From NCBI RefSeq assembly GCF_000317675.1, contig NC_019776.1, forward strand, positions 806,001 through 870,000: a stretch of DNA of 64,000 nt, read 5' to 3'. The stretch is from Cyanobacterium aponinum PCC 10605 (lineage in GTDB: Bacteria > Cyanobacteriota > Cyanobacteriia > Cyanobacteriales > Cyanobacteriaceae). Position numbers and translations under genes: made by a program. Below, piece after piece: positions 44,975 to 54,653 of this stretch. Under the pieces are notes generated by a model that was not told the origin of the DNA, made no database searches, and saw only the letters and a list, made by a program, of their open reading frames with translations. Each line of letters starts with the position of its first letter. The stretch's first letter is position 1.

Positions 44975-45601
44975 ATGAATTGGTTAGATTTTCTGGAAAA
45001 ATGGTCTCAAGAGACATTGGAAATACTTTTACCCCTAAAGGAAAATAATATTTCTGATTTAACTGAATCTGAATTGGAGTTTTTAACCACAAAAACCCTA
45101 CTCAAACCTCCAGCAACACCATCACAAATTGAAAACTTAGAAAATCGCTTAAGAAAAAAACTACCTCCCTCATATAAGGATTTTTTGAGAACTAGCAATG
45201 GTTGGATACAATTGGCAATGGATGCGGAAGACGGTATATTATGGTCAACAGAAGAAGTTGACTGGTTAATAAAACAAGAACCTGAGTTAGTAGAAACTTG
45301 GCATAATGGCAGAGATAATTATGTATCTGATGAGAAGTATTTTGTTTACGGAAAGGAGCAAGATTGCATTGATTTGAGAACAGAATATTTATGTAGTGCT
45401 TTGGCTTTAAGTCCATTGATTGACTCAGCAATATATTTATTAAATCCCCAAGTAGTTACTAATGATGGAGAATGGGAAGCATGGTTTTTCGGCAATGAGT
45501 TACCCGGTGCAAATCGTTATCCTTCTTTTGCCCAAATGATGATTGCAGAAAAGGAGAGAGTTTTATATAGCCTAAAAGATAGTTGTGATTATCGCTATTG
45601 A
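44975..45601 (+). CDS. SMI1/KNR4 (SUKH) domain protein
   Basis: The 208-residue protein carries the SUKH-1 pattern: PPATPSQIENLENRLRKKLPPSYKDFLRTSNGW, followed by acidic strands (MDAEDGILWSTEEVDWLIKQEPELVETW) and a second half with YGKEQDCIDLRTEYLCSALALSPLIDSAIYLLNP and GEWEAWFFGNELPGANRYPSFAQMM. SUKH proteins often act as immunity proteins against polymorphic toxins, and also occur as housekeeping adaptors. No toxin gene is next to it. ATG 44975 is used instead of the TTG two codons earlier. Confidence 0.82.
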   Translation: MNWLDFLEKWSQETLEILLPLKENNISDLTESELEFLTTKTLLKPPATPSQIENLENRLRKKLPPSYKDFLRTSNGWIQLAMDAEDGILWSTEEVDWLIKQEPELVETWHNGRDNYVSDEKYFVYGKEQDCIDLRTEYLCSALALSPLIDSAIYLLNPQVVTNDGEWEAWFFGNELPGANRYPSFAQMMIAEKERVLYSLKDSCDYRY

Positions 45602-45790
45602 TAAAAAAAGGGCAATTAGTGAATAGTGAATAGTGAATAGTTGATAATTACTCGTTACTCATTACTCCCCTAAACCTGACACTTAACCTTATCTGAATAT
45701 TTTTAAACCGAACTGAGGTTACTTATTTCCCCCCAATCCCCTTCGTTGATAAACTATCTATCTTAAATGTCAAAAGAGGACTCCCGTTGC

Positions 45791-46385
45791 ATTTGACAAG
45801 AAAGAAATACACTACAAATCCTTTAGTCCTGACGAAAGGAAGGAACTGGGAGATGAATTTTGACCAACTAATAAAACCTTTAGTCCTTAGTATCAGTGGG
45901 TTTTGGTAATCATTTACAGTAATCTTGGATAATCTCAGACATATTTACATTTTTGCACTTTGCATAATAAGCCAGTCTTAATTTTTCATCATTGGTTAAC
46001 CTTACTCTCAAAGAATATTCTCTAGTCATTGACAGTATCTACGAATAGCGATAAAATTAATGATAACGTAACCAGTAATGTAGACGTAAATGTGACAAAA
46101 ATTACAGTACCTAGATAACTAAATAGTCAAAGTATAAGGTTGTTAACTCGAAAAACTCAGTTAACGTAAAACCTTTAGCCCTGACGATAGGAAGGGTCTG
46201 AGAGAAAATGATCCCTAGATACTAGCCGTAGGGCATACGGTAGCACAGATAAGAAACTGTGTTTAAAATGCTTGTGGAGTCGGTCTGACGGGGGCATAGA
46301 GTAATCTTTGTCTAGTTAAGAGGCGATCTGAAAGAAGCAAGAATCACCCATCACAATCTTTGATTTGATGGTGTGAGTGTCAAAT
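45791..46385 (+). mobile_element. Decayed IS200/IS605- or IS607-type element (tnpB end and RNA-like region)
   Basis: The right end (about 46270-46385) resembles the 3' end of cyanobacterial tnpB genes. It has a NACGVGLTG-like peptide near 46270-46296 preceded and followed by stops, then GATCTGAAAGAAGCAAGAATCACC and a hairpin (CCCATCA...GATGG) ending GAGTGTCAAAT. Upstream, about 46170-46280 is highly structured (CTAGCCGTAgggcaTACGGTAGC; CACAGataagaaaCTGTG), as expected for the guide-RNA scaffold overlapping tnpB. A CTTTAGTCCTGACGAAAGGA block at about 45826 repeats, diverged, at about 46172. ATTTGACA (45791-45798) and TGTCAAAT (46378-46385) bound it. The family call is by resemblance. Confidence 0.5.
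45910..46029 (-). CDS. Short RHH-like protein (39 aa) inside the IS relic
   Basis: From ATG 46029 the reverse strand reads MTREYSLRVRLTNDEKLRLAYY then AKCKNVNMSEIIQDYCK. This is one strand and two helices, the ribbon-helix-helix pattern of small CopG-like proteins that accompany many IS607/IS605 or plasmid modules. It has no RBS of note, and the surrounding element is decayed, so expression is uncertain. Confidence 0.5.
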   Translation of the reverse strand: MTREYSLRVRLTNDEKLRLAYYAKCKNVNMSEIIQDYCK

Positions 46386-46408
46386 CTATGATTATGCTTT
46401 ATGAATAA

Positions 46409-48019
<1,611 letters not shown>

Positions 48020-48268
48020 CCTGAGTTGAGAGTTCGGGGTTACGAAAGAGGTTTCAGGTTTCAGGTTGCAGGTATCAGGTAGGATGTTAGGGGGACAGAG
48101 TGAGAGGGGGAAACAAGTAATGAGTGTTTGGAGTTTTTAATTCTTAATTCTTAATTATTTACCTTTGCCTTTTGCCCCTTGCCCTTTTCTAAAAATAATC
48201 TGCGGAGTGAGGGTTTTTATGTAATAATTCTTAAAGAACTTTTAAGATTTGCTTTGACAAATTAAATC

Positions 48269-48616
48269 ATGAGTGAAGCAGGTAAAGAAAAAACCCTAGC
48301 CGAACAAGCACCACCGAGCTACGAGTGTCGTTCTTGTGGATATACCTATGTACCTTCTAAAGGTGATAGTAAAACCAATATCCCCCCGGGAACTCTATTC
48401 ACGGACTTACCTAGTAACTGGCGATGTCCTGTGTGTGGTGCAAGTAGAACTGTGTTTGTAAATGTAGGTGCAATTGATGCCCCTTCAGGATTTGCAGAAA
48501 ACCTAGATTATGGCTTTGGTGTTAATCGCTTAACCCCCGGGCAGAAAAATTTACTTATTTTTAGTGCTTTAGCTTTGGGAGTTTTATTTTTCCTTAGCTT
48601 ATATGGATTGAACTAG
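48269..48616 (+). CDS. rubA: Membrane-anchored rubredoxin (RubA)
   Basis: The 115-residue protein has a rubredoxin domain at about 15-70 with two CxxC pairs (YECRSCGYTY and WRCPVCGAS) that bind one iron, a linker, and a C-terminal membrane helix at about 93-112 (KNLLIFSALALGVLFFLSLYG). RubA is needed for photosystem assembly (PSI/PSII) and is normally found next to ycf48 and psbEFLJ, exactly as here. The gene starts at ATG 48269 about 250 bp after pyrG, in a gap that contains a MITE-1-like repeat fragment. Confidence 0.95.
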   Translation: MSEAGKEKTLAEQAPPSYECRSCGYTYVPSKGDSKTNIPPGTLFTDLPSNWRCPVCGASRTVFVNVGAIDAPSGFAENLDYGFGVNRLTPGQKNLLIFSALALGVLFFLSLYGLN

Positions 48617-48732
48617 ATTTACCTGAGTTCGATGCAAAAAATGGAGAAGATAAGAAGTAGTTAAATAACTCCTAACTCCTAACCCCGAACTCTTTCTGAT
48701 TAGTCCATTAATTTTTATTGTTGGGAATACAA

Positions 48733-49758
48733 ATGAAATTATTTTTAAATAAATTAAAACCATTTTTAGTATCTATACTAATTGGCTTTTTATGTGTAAG
48801 TTGTGCTTTTTTGCCTTCTCTTAGTTATAACCCTTGGCAATTAATCTCTTTAGATGCAGAATCAACTTTTGCAGATATAGACTTTACTAACGACTCCAAT
48901 CATGGTTGGTTAGTGGGTACAAGAGCAACTTTGTTTGAAACAAAAGATGGCGGTGATAATTGGCAACAAAAAATCATCGATTTAGGGGAAGAAAAAGTTA
49001 ATTTTACCGGTGTTAGTTTTTATGACAATGAAGGTTGGATTACAGGAATGCCCTCTGTACTTCTCCATACAAACAATGGAGGAGAAACTTGGGAAAGAAT
49101 ACCCTTGAGTGAAAAATTACCCGGCTCTCCCTATGATATTACCGCTCTTGATGACCAAACTGCAGAGATGGTAACAAATTTAGGTGCTATCTATAAAACT
49201 ACCGATGGTGGTAAGACTTGGAAAGCCTTAGTAGAGGGTGCTGTAGGGGTTGCCCGTAGTATTACTCGCTCTGCAGATGGAAAATATGTTGCGGTTAGTG
49301 CTAGAGGTAATTTCTATTCTACATGGCAACCGGGAGATACAGAATGGACTCCCCATCAACGTACATCTTCTCGACGCTTACAAAATATGGGTTTTCTTGA
49401 TGGAGGCGATCGCCTCTGGTTGATTGCAAGAGGAGGACAAATACAATTCAGTAAACCTAATAATTTTGAAGAATGGGAAGAAGCGATTACTCCTGAATAT
49501 GCTACCAGTTGGGGCTTTTTAGATTTAACTGTACAAAACCAAGAACAAATTTGGTTAGCAGGAGGTAGTGGAAATCTTTTATTGAGTAAAGATAATGGAC
49601 AATCTTGGTTCAAAGACAGAGAAATAGAGTCAGTACCATCAAACCTCTACAAAATTGTTTTTGTGGGCGATAATAAAGGTTTTATTTTAGGAGAGCGTGG
49701 TGTTCTGTTAAAATATAATACTCAGAGTGCTGATGTTAGTCAATCAAGTGCTACTTAA
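48733..49758 (+). CDS. ycf48: Photosystem II assembly factor Ycf48 (HCF136)
   Basis: The 341-residue protein has an N-terminal export signal with a lipobox-like end ([13 protein letters not shown]), then a seven-bladed beta-propeller built from repeated [24 protein letters not shown]-like blades (positions about 55, 95, 140, 185, 225, 265 and 305: '[21 protein letters not shown]', '[13 protein letters not shown]', '[21 protein letters not shown]'). Ycf48 binds D1 during early PSII assembly. ATG 48733 is chosen over upstream TTG codons because it directly precedes a basic signal peptide start. It lies 55 bp before psbE, in the classic order. Confidence 0.95.
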   Translation: MKLFLNKLKPFLVSILIGFLCVSCAFLPSLSYNPWQLISLDAESTFADIDFTNDSNHGWLVGTRATLFETKDGGDNWQQKIIDLGEEKVNFTGVSFYDNEGWITGMPSVLLHTNNGGETWERIPLSEKLPGSPYDITALDDQTAEMVTNLGAIYKTTDGGKTWKALVEGAVGVARSITRSADGKYVAVSARGNFYSTWQPGDTEWTPHQRTSSRRLQNMGFLDGGDRLWLIARGGQIQFSKPNNFEEWEEAITPEYATSWGFLDLTVQNQEQIWLAGGSGNLLLSKDNGQSWFKDREIESVPSNLYKIVFVGDNKGFILGERGVLLKYNTQSADVSQSSAT

Positions 49759-49813
49759 GCTCTCAATGTTGTAAATTAGTTAACAATCAAAATTTAGGAG
49801 GCAAACTTTAACT

Positions 49814-50059
49814 ATGGCTGGAACTACTGGTGAGCGTCCGTTTTCCGATATAGTAACCAGTGTACGCTATTGGGTTATCCATAGCATCACTATTCCTATG
49901 CTGTTTATTGCTGGTTGGTTATTTGTAAGTACTGGTTTAGCTTATGACGTTTTTGGTACTCCTCGCCCTGATGAGTATTTTACCCAAACCCGTCAAGAGT
50001 TACCCATTATTAATGATCGCTATGAAGCGAAAAATCAAATCGAACAATTTAATAAATAG
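49814..50059 (+). CDS. psbE: Cytochrome b559 subunit alpha
   Basis: The 81-residue protein has the conserved N-terminus [33 protein letters not shown] with the haem ligand His in WVIHS, followed by the lumenal part ([23 protein letters not shown]). It pairs with PsbF to hold the b559 haem in the PSII core. A good ribosome site (TAGGAGG) precedes ATG 49814. It is the first gene of the psbEFLJ operon. Confidence 0.98.
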   Translation: MAGTTGERPFSDIVTSVRYWVIHSITIPMLFIAGWLFVSTGLAYDVFGTPRPDEYFTQTRQELPIINDRYEAKNQIEQFNK

Positions 50060-50090
50060 TTAGTGAAGATTCATTAAAAAGGTAAATAAA

Positions 50091-50225
50091 ATGACAAGTA
50101 ATAATCCTAATCAACCTGTATCTTATCCTATTTTCACCGTAAGATGGTTAGCCGTACATACTTTGGCTGTACCTAGCGTCTTCTTTATCGGTGCAATTAC
50201 TGCAATGCAATTTATTCAACGATAG
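50091..50225 (+). CDS. psbF: Cytochrome b559 subunit beta
   Basis: This 44-residue protein was read directly between psbE and psbL. It contains [20 protein letters not shown] with the haem-ligand His (VHTL), and ends AMQFIQR. It supplies the second axial ligand of cytochrome b559. The intergenic distance is 31 bp to psbE and 10 bp to psbL. Confidence 0.97.
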   Translation: MTSNNPNQPVSYPIFTVRWLAVHTLAVPSVFFIGAITAMQFIQR

Positions 50226-50235
50226 GAGTTTATTC

Positions 50236-50355
50236 ATGGACAGAAATCAAAATCCAAACAAACAGCCAGTCGAATTAAACCGTACATCCCTTTATTTAGG
50301 GCTTTTACTTATTGCCGTACTTGGCGTGTTATTCTCTAGTTATTTCTTCAACTAA
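50236..50355 (+). CDS. psbL: Photosystem II protein L
   Basis: The 39-residue single-helix PSII subunit reads [20 protein letters not shown] then a membrane helix [19 protein letters not shown], as in all PsbL. It stabilises PSII dimers and the acceptor side. A GATAGGAG ribosome site precedes ATG 50236. The gene was too short for standard ORF cut-offs. Confidence 0.97.
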   Translation: MDRNQNPNKQPVELNRTSLYLGLLLIAVLGVLFSSYFFN

Positions 50356-50384
50356 AAATTAATCAAAATTTAGGAGGTTTAGTC

Positions 50385-50501
50385 ATGGGAGATGCAAGAA
50401 TTCCCTTATGGATTGTGGGTACAGTTGCTGGTATGGGTGTTTTAGCTGTGGTAGCACTTTTCTTTTATGGTGCTTATGCAGGGCTAGGTTCTTCTTTATA
50501 A
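50385..50501 (+). CDS. psbJ: Photosystem II protein J
   Basis: The 38-residue PsbJ is [20 protein letters not shown] followed by [18 protein letters not shown], one membrane helix near the plastoquinone channel of PSII. A strong TAGGAGG site lies 7-8 bp before ATG 50385. It ends the operon; a terminator follows at about 50587. Confidence 0.97.
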   Translation: MGDARIPLWIVGTVAGMGVLAVVALFFYGAYAGLGSSL

Positions 50502-50810
50502 TCTAATTTTAATTAAAATTAATTAGTTAGTTAATTTTCCAAATTAATCAATTTAGGGTAATTTTTTACTCAATAAGAATACATCTAAAAACTGCTCTGG
50601 ATTAAATTCTAGGGTAGTTTTTGTATTTTATATGGTAATGAGTATAGAGAAAAGAGGATGAGGAGAGAGGGGGAGAGGGGGAGAGGAGGAGAAGGGAAAA
50701 CTAATTCTTAACTCTCAATTTTTAACTGAAATCTATTCACTATTCACTATTTTGCCTATCCTTAGCGACATCACTTTTTCATCAACCTCCAATGAATCAT
50801 TTATTAGTCA
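50502..50810. other. Intergenic region after psbJ
   Basis: No gene. A hairpin at 50587-50630 ends the psbEFLJ operon; a purine-rich array (GAGGGGGAGAGG) lies near 50655-50695, then an AT-rich promoter region of the DALR gene. Confidence 0.6.
50587..50630 (+). terminator. Terminator of the psbEFLJ operon
   Basis: AAAACT...AGTTTT flank an inner stem, CTGGAttaaatTCTAG, and the run TTTTTGTATTTT follows. It lies 85 bp after psbJ and fits a rho-independent terminator of moderate strength. Confidence 0.55.
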
Positions 50811-51656
50811 ATGCAGTTAGAACAATATTCTCTTAATTATGTGGTAAAAAGTTTTTTAATCGATTTAATTAAAGCCATTGATATTAATAATCCTCATTCT
50901 CAATTATCGTTGTCTAATTTATCTCTTCAATTAAGCACAGATACTGATAGTTTTGTATATAAAACTCCTATTTTTGAACAGTTGAAAATCAATTCTCCAC
51001 AATTAAAAAATTTATTGACTCAAAAATTATTGACTTTGTTTGAAGAGAATTATAGTTATGGAGATTTTAAAGTAAAAATTAATTCTTCCCATTGGTTAGA
51101 AATAGCTGTGTGCGATCCCGAAGGGATCTGCGGCACAGGAGGCATCTTAAATCAATGGTTAAATAATTTGAGTAGAGTAACAAAAATCAACATAATAAAG
51201 CAAAAAAATAACTCTAATAAAACAGAGAAAAAAGCTAAATTTATTTACTATTATACCCATGCTCGTTGCTGTTCAATTTTAACATCAGCCCATAAGCAAA
51301 ATTTAATTCAACTCAATAATTTAGACTTTAAAATAAATGATTGGTATTGGCAAAAAACAAAAGATATAAATTTTAATTCTCTTAATTTTTATAAAGGTTA
51401 TGAATCTAAATTAATTAGAGAATTAGTGATTATTATTGATAAAATAGAAGCTAATAAAATAAATTATTTAACATCTTTAGAAAACTTAACTCAAAAAATT
51501 TTAGATGTAGAGAAACATTGCCGAATTTGGGGAAAAGTATTAAAAAATAATAAAGATATTTCCTTAGCAAGACTTGCTTTAATCATGATAGCTTTAAAAT
51601 ATTATCAAGCACTTATTTACGCCCAATTTTCTTTAGAATTGCCCTCAGAATTATAG
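50811..51656 (+). CDS. DALR anticodon-binding-domain protein (ArgRS C-terminal-like, no catalytic core)
   Basis: The C-terminal half of the 281 residues matches the DALR anticodon-binding domain of arginyl-tRNA synthetase: IYYYTHARCCSILTSAHKQ, YESKLIRELVIIIDKI, LTSLENLTQKILDVEKHCRIWGKVLK, LARLALIMIALKYYQALIY. The N-terminal part (1-110) is low in recognisable motifs. No HIGH or KMSKS catalytic motif is present, so it cannot charge tRNA by itself. Cyanobacteria carry such orphan DALR proteins; the role is unknown. ATG 50811 precedes MQLEQYSLNYVVKSFLID. Confidence 0.72.
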   Translation: MQLEQYSLNYVVKSFLIDLIKAIDINNPHSQLSLSNLSLQLSTDTDSFVYKTPIFEQLKINSPQLKNLLTQKLLTLFEENYSYGDFKVKINSSHWLEIAVCDPEGICGTGGILNQWLNNLSRVTKINIIKQKNNSNKTEKKAKFIYYYTHARCCSILTSAHKQNLIQLNNLDFKINDWYWQKTKDINFNSLNFYKGYESKLIRELVIIIDKIEANKINYLTSLENLTQKILDVEKHCRIWGKVLKNNKDISLARLALIMIALKYYQALIYAQFSLELPSEL

Positions 51657-51849
51657 AAATAAGTAATAAGTTAGCCTCAGTTGTGTTTAAGAATGTCGAA
51701 TAAGGTTAGGTTTCAGGTTTCAGGTTTCAGGTGGCAGGTGCTAGGGAGAAATGAGTTTTTAATTTTTAATTCTTAATTCTTAATTCTTAATTCTTAACTA
51801 TTTACCTTTGCCCATTGCTCTTTTGAAATCTATTCACTATTTTGTAACA

Positions 51850-53775
51850 ATGTTTCAATTAAAATCTTGGCAAATATTCATCCTTGCTTTTCCCGTCATT
51901 GTGATTATCAGCTTTTTTTTCCTTGCCACGGGGCTACAAATTCACCAATGGGGCATTAATTGGATATGGGGAGTATTTATCTTAATTTTTGTTTTGTGGC
52001 GTTGGTTGTTGGGAAAATGGACAAGAGTATCCCATTCTGATTTAGATAACGTTATTTTACAGGCACAGGAGGAATTAAACAAGACTTCTTCAGCTAAATT
52101 TTTCCCTCCTGATAATCAAGAAGTTATTGCACGATTGGAAGAGGTATCCCAAGAAATTATCAAAAAAACGAGAAATGATGAGCCAATTTGGGTTGATCCT
52201 TCTTTATTTTTCCAAAGATGTCAAGAATTGGTAGAAGCGATCGCACAAATTTACCATCCAGAGGTAGAATATCCTCTTTTAAATATTTATATCCCCCAAG
52301 CCTACGGATTAATTCGCAATACCGTTGATGATGTGGATAAATGGATGAGTCAGCTATCTCCTGCATTGAACAAAATTACTGTTGCTCAAGGGTATCAAGC
52401 CTATCAAATATATAGACGTTTAGAACCTTCGGCTCGAAAAATATTACAGTTGTGGAATTGGGCACAATGGTTAATTAACCCCATAACGGCGGCAACAAAA
52501 TTGGCAAGTGAGCCTCTCAGTAATCAAGCAAACCAAGAGTTATTAGTTAATCTGAATCAGGCAGTCAGAGAAGTTGCTCTCAAAAATCTAGCTCGTCAAT
52601 CTGCCTTGTTATATAGAGGCGATAATTTGCCTTTTACTAATTCATCCAATGGTACGGATGTTTTGCCTCCCGCTAAAACGAAAACTTTACAAGCAATTTT
52701 ATCTCAGGCACAACAACCTGAAACCGTTGAGAGCAGACCTGTTAATATTTTATTAGTGGGTAGAACAGGAGCAGGAAAAAGTAGTTTAATAAATACCTTA
52801 TTTAATGCCCACACCGCAGAAGTGGATATTTTGCCTAGCACCACAGAAATAAAAGCCTATCAGTGGCAGGCTAACGGAGATAGACTCAATCTCTTTGATA
52901 CCCCCGGTTATGAGCAAGTAAATCGCCCTGAATATCGTCAACAGGTGTTAGACTATGCCCATAGTGCCGACATTATTTTACTTTTAAATCCCGCCCTTGA
53001 CCCTTCCTTAGAAATGGATCGAGATTTTTTAGTTAATTTGCCCCAAGATTTACAGCAAATCCCAATTATTTCCATAATGACTCAAGTCGATCGCCTCCGT
53101 CCAGTGCGAGAATGGCAACCCCCTTATAATTGGCAAACGGGAGATAAAACTAAAGAAATTTCTATTCGGGAAGCATGGCAATATCGTCAAGAAACTATTG
53201 GACAATTCACCGAAAAAATTATTCCTCTAGTAACTGCTAATTATGGAGAAAATCAACGACTAGCTTGGAATGATGATATTTTAGCTTTAACTATTTTAGA
53301 TGCGATCGCACCTGCAAAACAAGTCAGATTAGCAAGATTTTTCCGTAACCTAGAAGTAAAAAGTATTACCGCCGCCAAAATAATCGACAAATATACCTTT
53401 CAAATGGCAACCAGTCAAGGATTAACAGCTTTACTAAAAAGTCCTGTATTGCAATTTATTTCTACTCTTAGCACAGGTTCTCCTCGTCTAGCCTACTTAT
53501 TAGCAGAAAAAATACCCATCGAACAATTACCAGTAGTGATTGGCAAATTACAACTAGCCTATGAATTATTCAATTTGCTAAACGATAATAACAAACAAAA
53601 TAAACAATTTGATTTACTATCTTTATGGACTTTAATTATTGATATGAAAGGTTTACCTGAAGATGATGCGTGGGCTTTTGGTCATGCTTTAGTTGAATTT
53701 TGGACAAAAAATCTTAACTTTCAAACATTAGAAGAAAGATATAATTTTTACTATCAACAAATTTCTATTAAATAG
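51850..53775 (+). CDS. Membrane-anchored Era/dynamin-like GTPase
   Basis: From ATG 51850 the 641-residue protein has two N-terminal membrane helices (about 5-27 and 36-54). A helical region follows (EEVSQEIIKKTRN, LIRNTVDDVDKWMSQL), and a P-loop GTPase domain starts near residue 290: GRTGAGKSSLINTLF (G1, about 303-315), TTEIKAYQW (G2), DTPGYE (G3, Asp350), and MTQVDRLRP (G4). Helical C-terminal segments follow (TAAKIIDKYTFQMATSQGLTALL). It resembles the cyanobacterial YcjX/DUF697-type GTPases thought to act at membranes. Its TAG stop supplies the first G of a truncated MITE-4 element. Confidence 0.82.
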   Translation: MFQLKSWQIFILAFPVIVIISFFFLATGLQIHQWGINWIWGVFILIFVLWRWLLGKWTRVSHSDLDNVILQAQEELNKTSSAKFFPPDNQEVIARLEEVSQEIIKKTRNDEPIWVDPSLFFQRCQELVEAIAQIYHPEVEYPLLNIYIPQAYGLIRNTVDDVDKWMSQLSPALNKITVAQGYQAYQIYRRLEPSARKILQLWNWAQWLINPITAATKLASEPLSNQANQELLVNLNQAVREVALKNLARQSALLYRGDNLPFTNSSNGTDVLPPAKTKTLQAILSQAQQPETVESRPVNILLVGRTGAGKSSLINTLFNAHTAEVDILPSTTEIKAYQWQANGDRLNLFDTPGYEQVNRPEYRQQVLDYAHSADIILLLNPALDPSLEMDRDFLVNLPQDLQQIPIISIMTQVDRLRPVREWQPPYNWQTGDKTKEISIREAWQYRQETIGQFTEKIIPLVTANYGENQRLAWNDDILALTILDAIAPAKQVRLARFFRNLEVKSITAAKIIDKYTFQMATSQGLTALLKSPVLQFISTLSTGSPRLAYLLAEKIPIEQLPVVIGKLQLAYELFNLLNDNNKQNKQFDLLSLWTLIIDMKGLPEDDAWAFGHALVEFWTKNLNFQTLEERYNFYYQQISIK

Positions 53776-53849
53776 GCTTTTCAGAGTTTGCTTATGATAA
53801 ATTAAGAGAAACAGGACTTTCATAACCTTTATTGAACAGTGTTTATAGT
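53775..53849 (+). mobile_element. MITE-4, 5' fragment (about 75 bp)
   Basis: GGCTTTTCAGAG, then the TTATGATAAATTAAG and ATAACCTTTATTGAA blocks, match the left end of MITE-4. It breaks off at TTATAGTA and joins a MITE-1-like fragment (ACCTCAGTCAAGGTTAGGTGTCAGG). The first G of the fragment is the last base of the GTPase stop codon. Confidence 0.7.
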
Positions 53850-53865
53850 AACCTCAGTCAAGGTT

Positions 53866-53960
53866 AGGTGTCAGGTTTCAGGTTGCAGGTGTCAGGTTTA
53901 GGGGAGTAATGAGTAATGAATAACGAGTAATGAGTAATTATCAACTATTCACTATTCACT
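53866..53960. repeat. Heptamer arrays, also forming the 3' end of the next gene
   Basis: There are two arrays: GTGTCAG/GTTTCAG/GTTGCAG (about 53866-53900) and GAGTAAT (five units, about 53905-53939), then TATTCAC twice. The latter pair contains the stop codon (TAG at 53952-53954 on the reverse strand) of the gene that ends there. Confidence 0.75.
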
Positions 53961-54572
53961 CATTTCGATCGCTTTTTTCAAATCTTTATTATATTGATCA
54001 ATATTATCTAAACTCTCTAAAAGTTGATCCTCAATGATTACTTTGCCGTTGCTATCATTAGAATCATTGACATTATTAGGCTTTACGTCGTTATTAATAG
54101 AAGTTTCAGCAATGGTTTGACATTCTTCTGGGGTTTTTTGAGGGTCTTTTTCACAGGCTTTTACTAATTGTTTAATTTTCTCTTTTTGTTTATATTCATC
54201 CTGCATTGCTTTTAATTTCTCTAAGAAACCCCCTTTTTTTGGTTTGCCCGATGTTTGACTGTCTTTGGGTAAAAACTCAGCAACAGTTTCAACACTTATT
54301 TGCCATAGTTTCGGAATAAAAGGAAATGCGATCGCAATCAATGCTATACTAATTAAAGTTGAGACTAATGTCTTTATACTGCGATTTTGTGACTCTTGAT
54401 GCTTTAGTTTTTGAAATTCTTGATTTTGTTGCCTTAACCATTTCTTCTTAACCTGACGCAATTGTTTTTCTTCATCTTCCCCATTTTCCCCCCATAAAGT
54501 TTTAGAGTCAGAAATTTCTTTTTGCAGTCTTTCGGTTTTCTTTGATAAGTCGTGGAATTTAAAATAAGACAT
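53952..54572 (-). CDS. Membrane protein with coiled coils, function unknown
   Basis: The 206-residue protein starts MSYFKFHDLSKKTERLQKEISDSKT. It has a charged coiled coil (about 15-60), one membrane helix at about 70-90 (LVSTLISIALIAIAFPFIPKL), then a second helical domain (FLEKLKAMQDEYKQKEKIKQLVKACEKDPQKTPEECQTIAETS) with two Cys that could pair, and an Asn-rich linker. The final residues and the stop codon lie in a heptamer array. It is divergent from the response regulator gene; there is about 80 bp between them. Confidence 0.65.
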   Translation of the reverse strand: MSYFKFHDLSKKTERLQKEISDSKTLWGENGEDEEKQLRQVKKKWLRQQNQEFQKLKHQESQNRSIKTLVSTLISIALIAIAFPFIPKLWQISVETVAEFLPKDSQTSGKPKKGGFLEKLKAMQDEYKQKEKIKQLVKACEKDPQKTPEECQTIAETSINNDVKPNNVNDSNDSNGKVIIEDQLLESLDNIDQYNKDLKKAIEMSE

Positions 54573-54653
54573 GGCTAAATTCTGTATGACGATGTATTGT
54601 CTTACGAAGATTATAACCTATATATCCGTAATTACCACTAGAAAATTTGTTCT

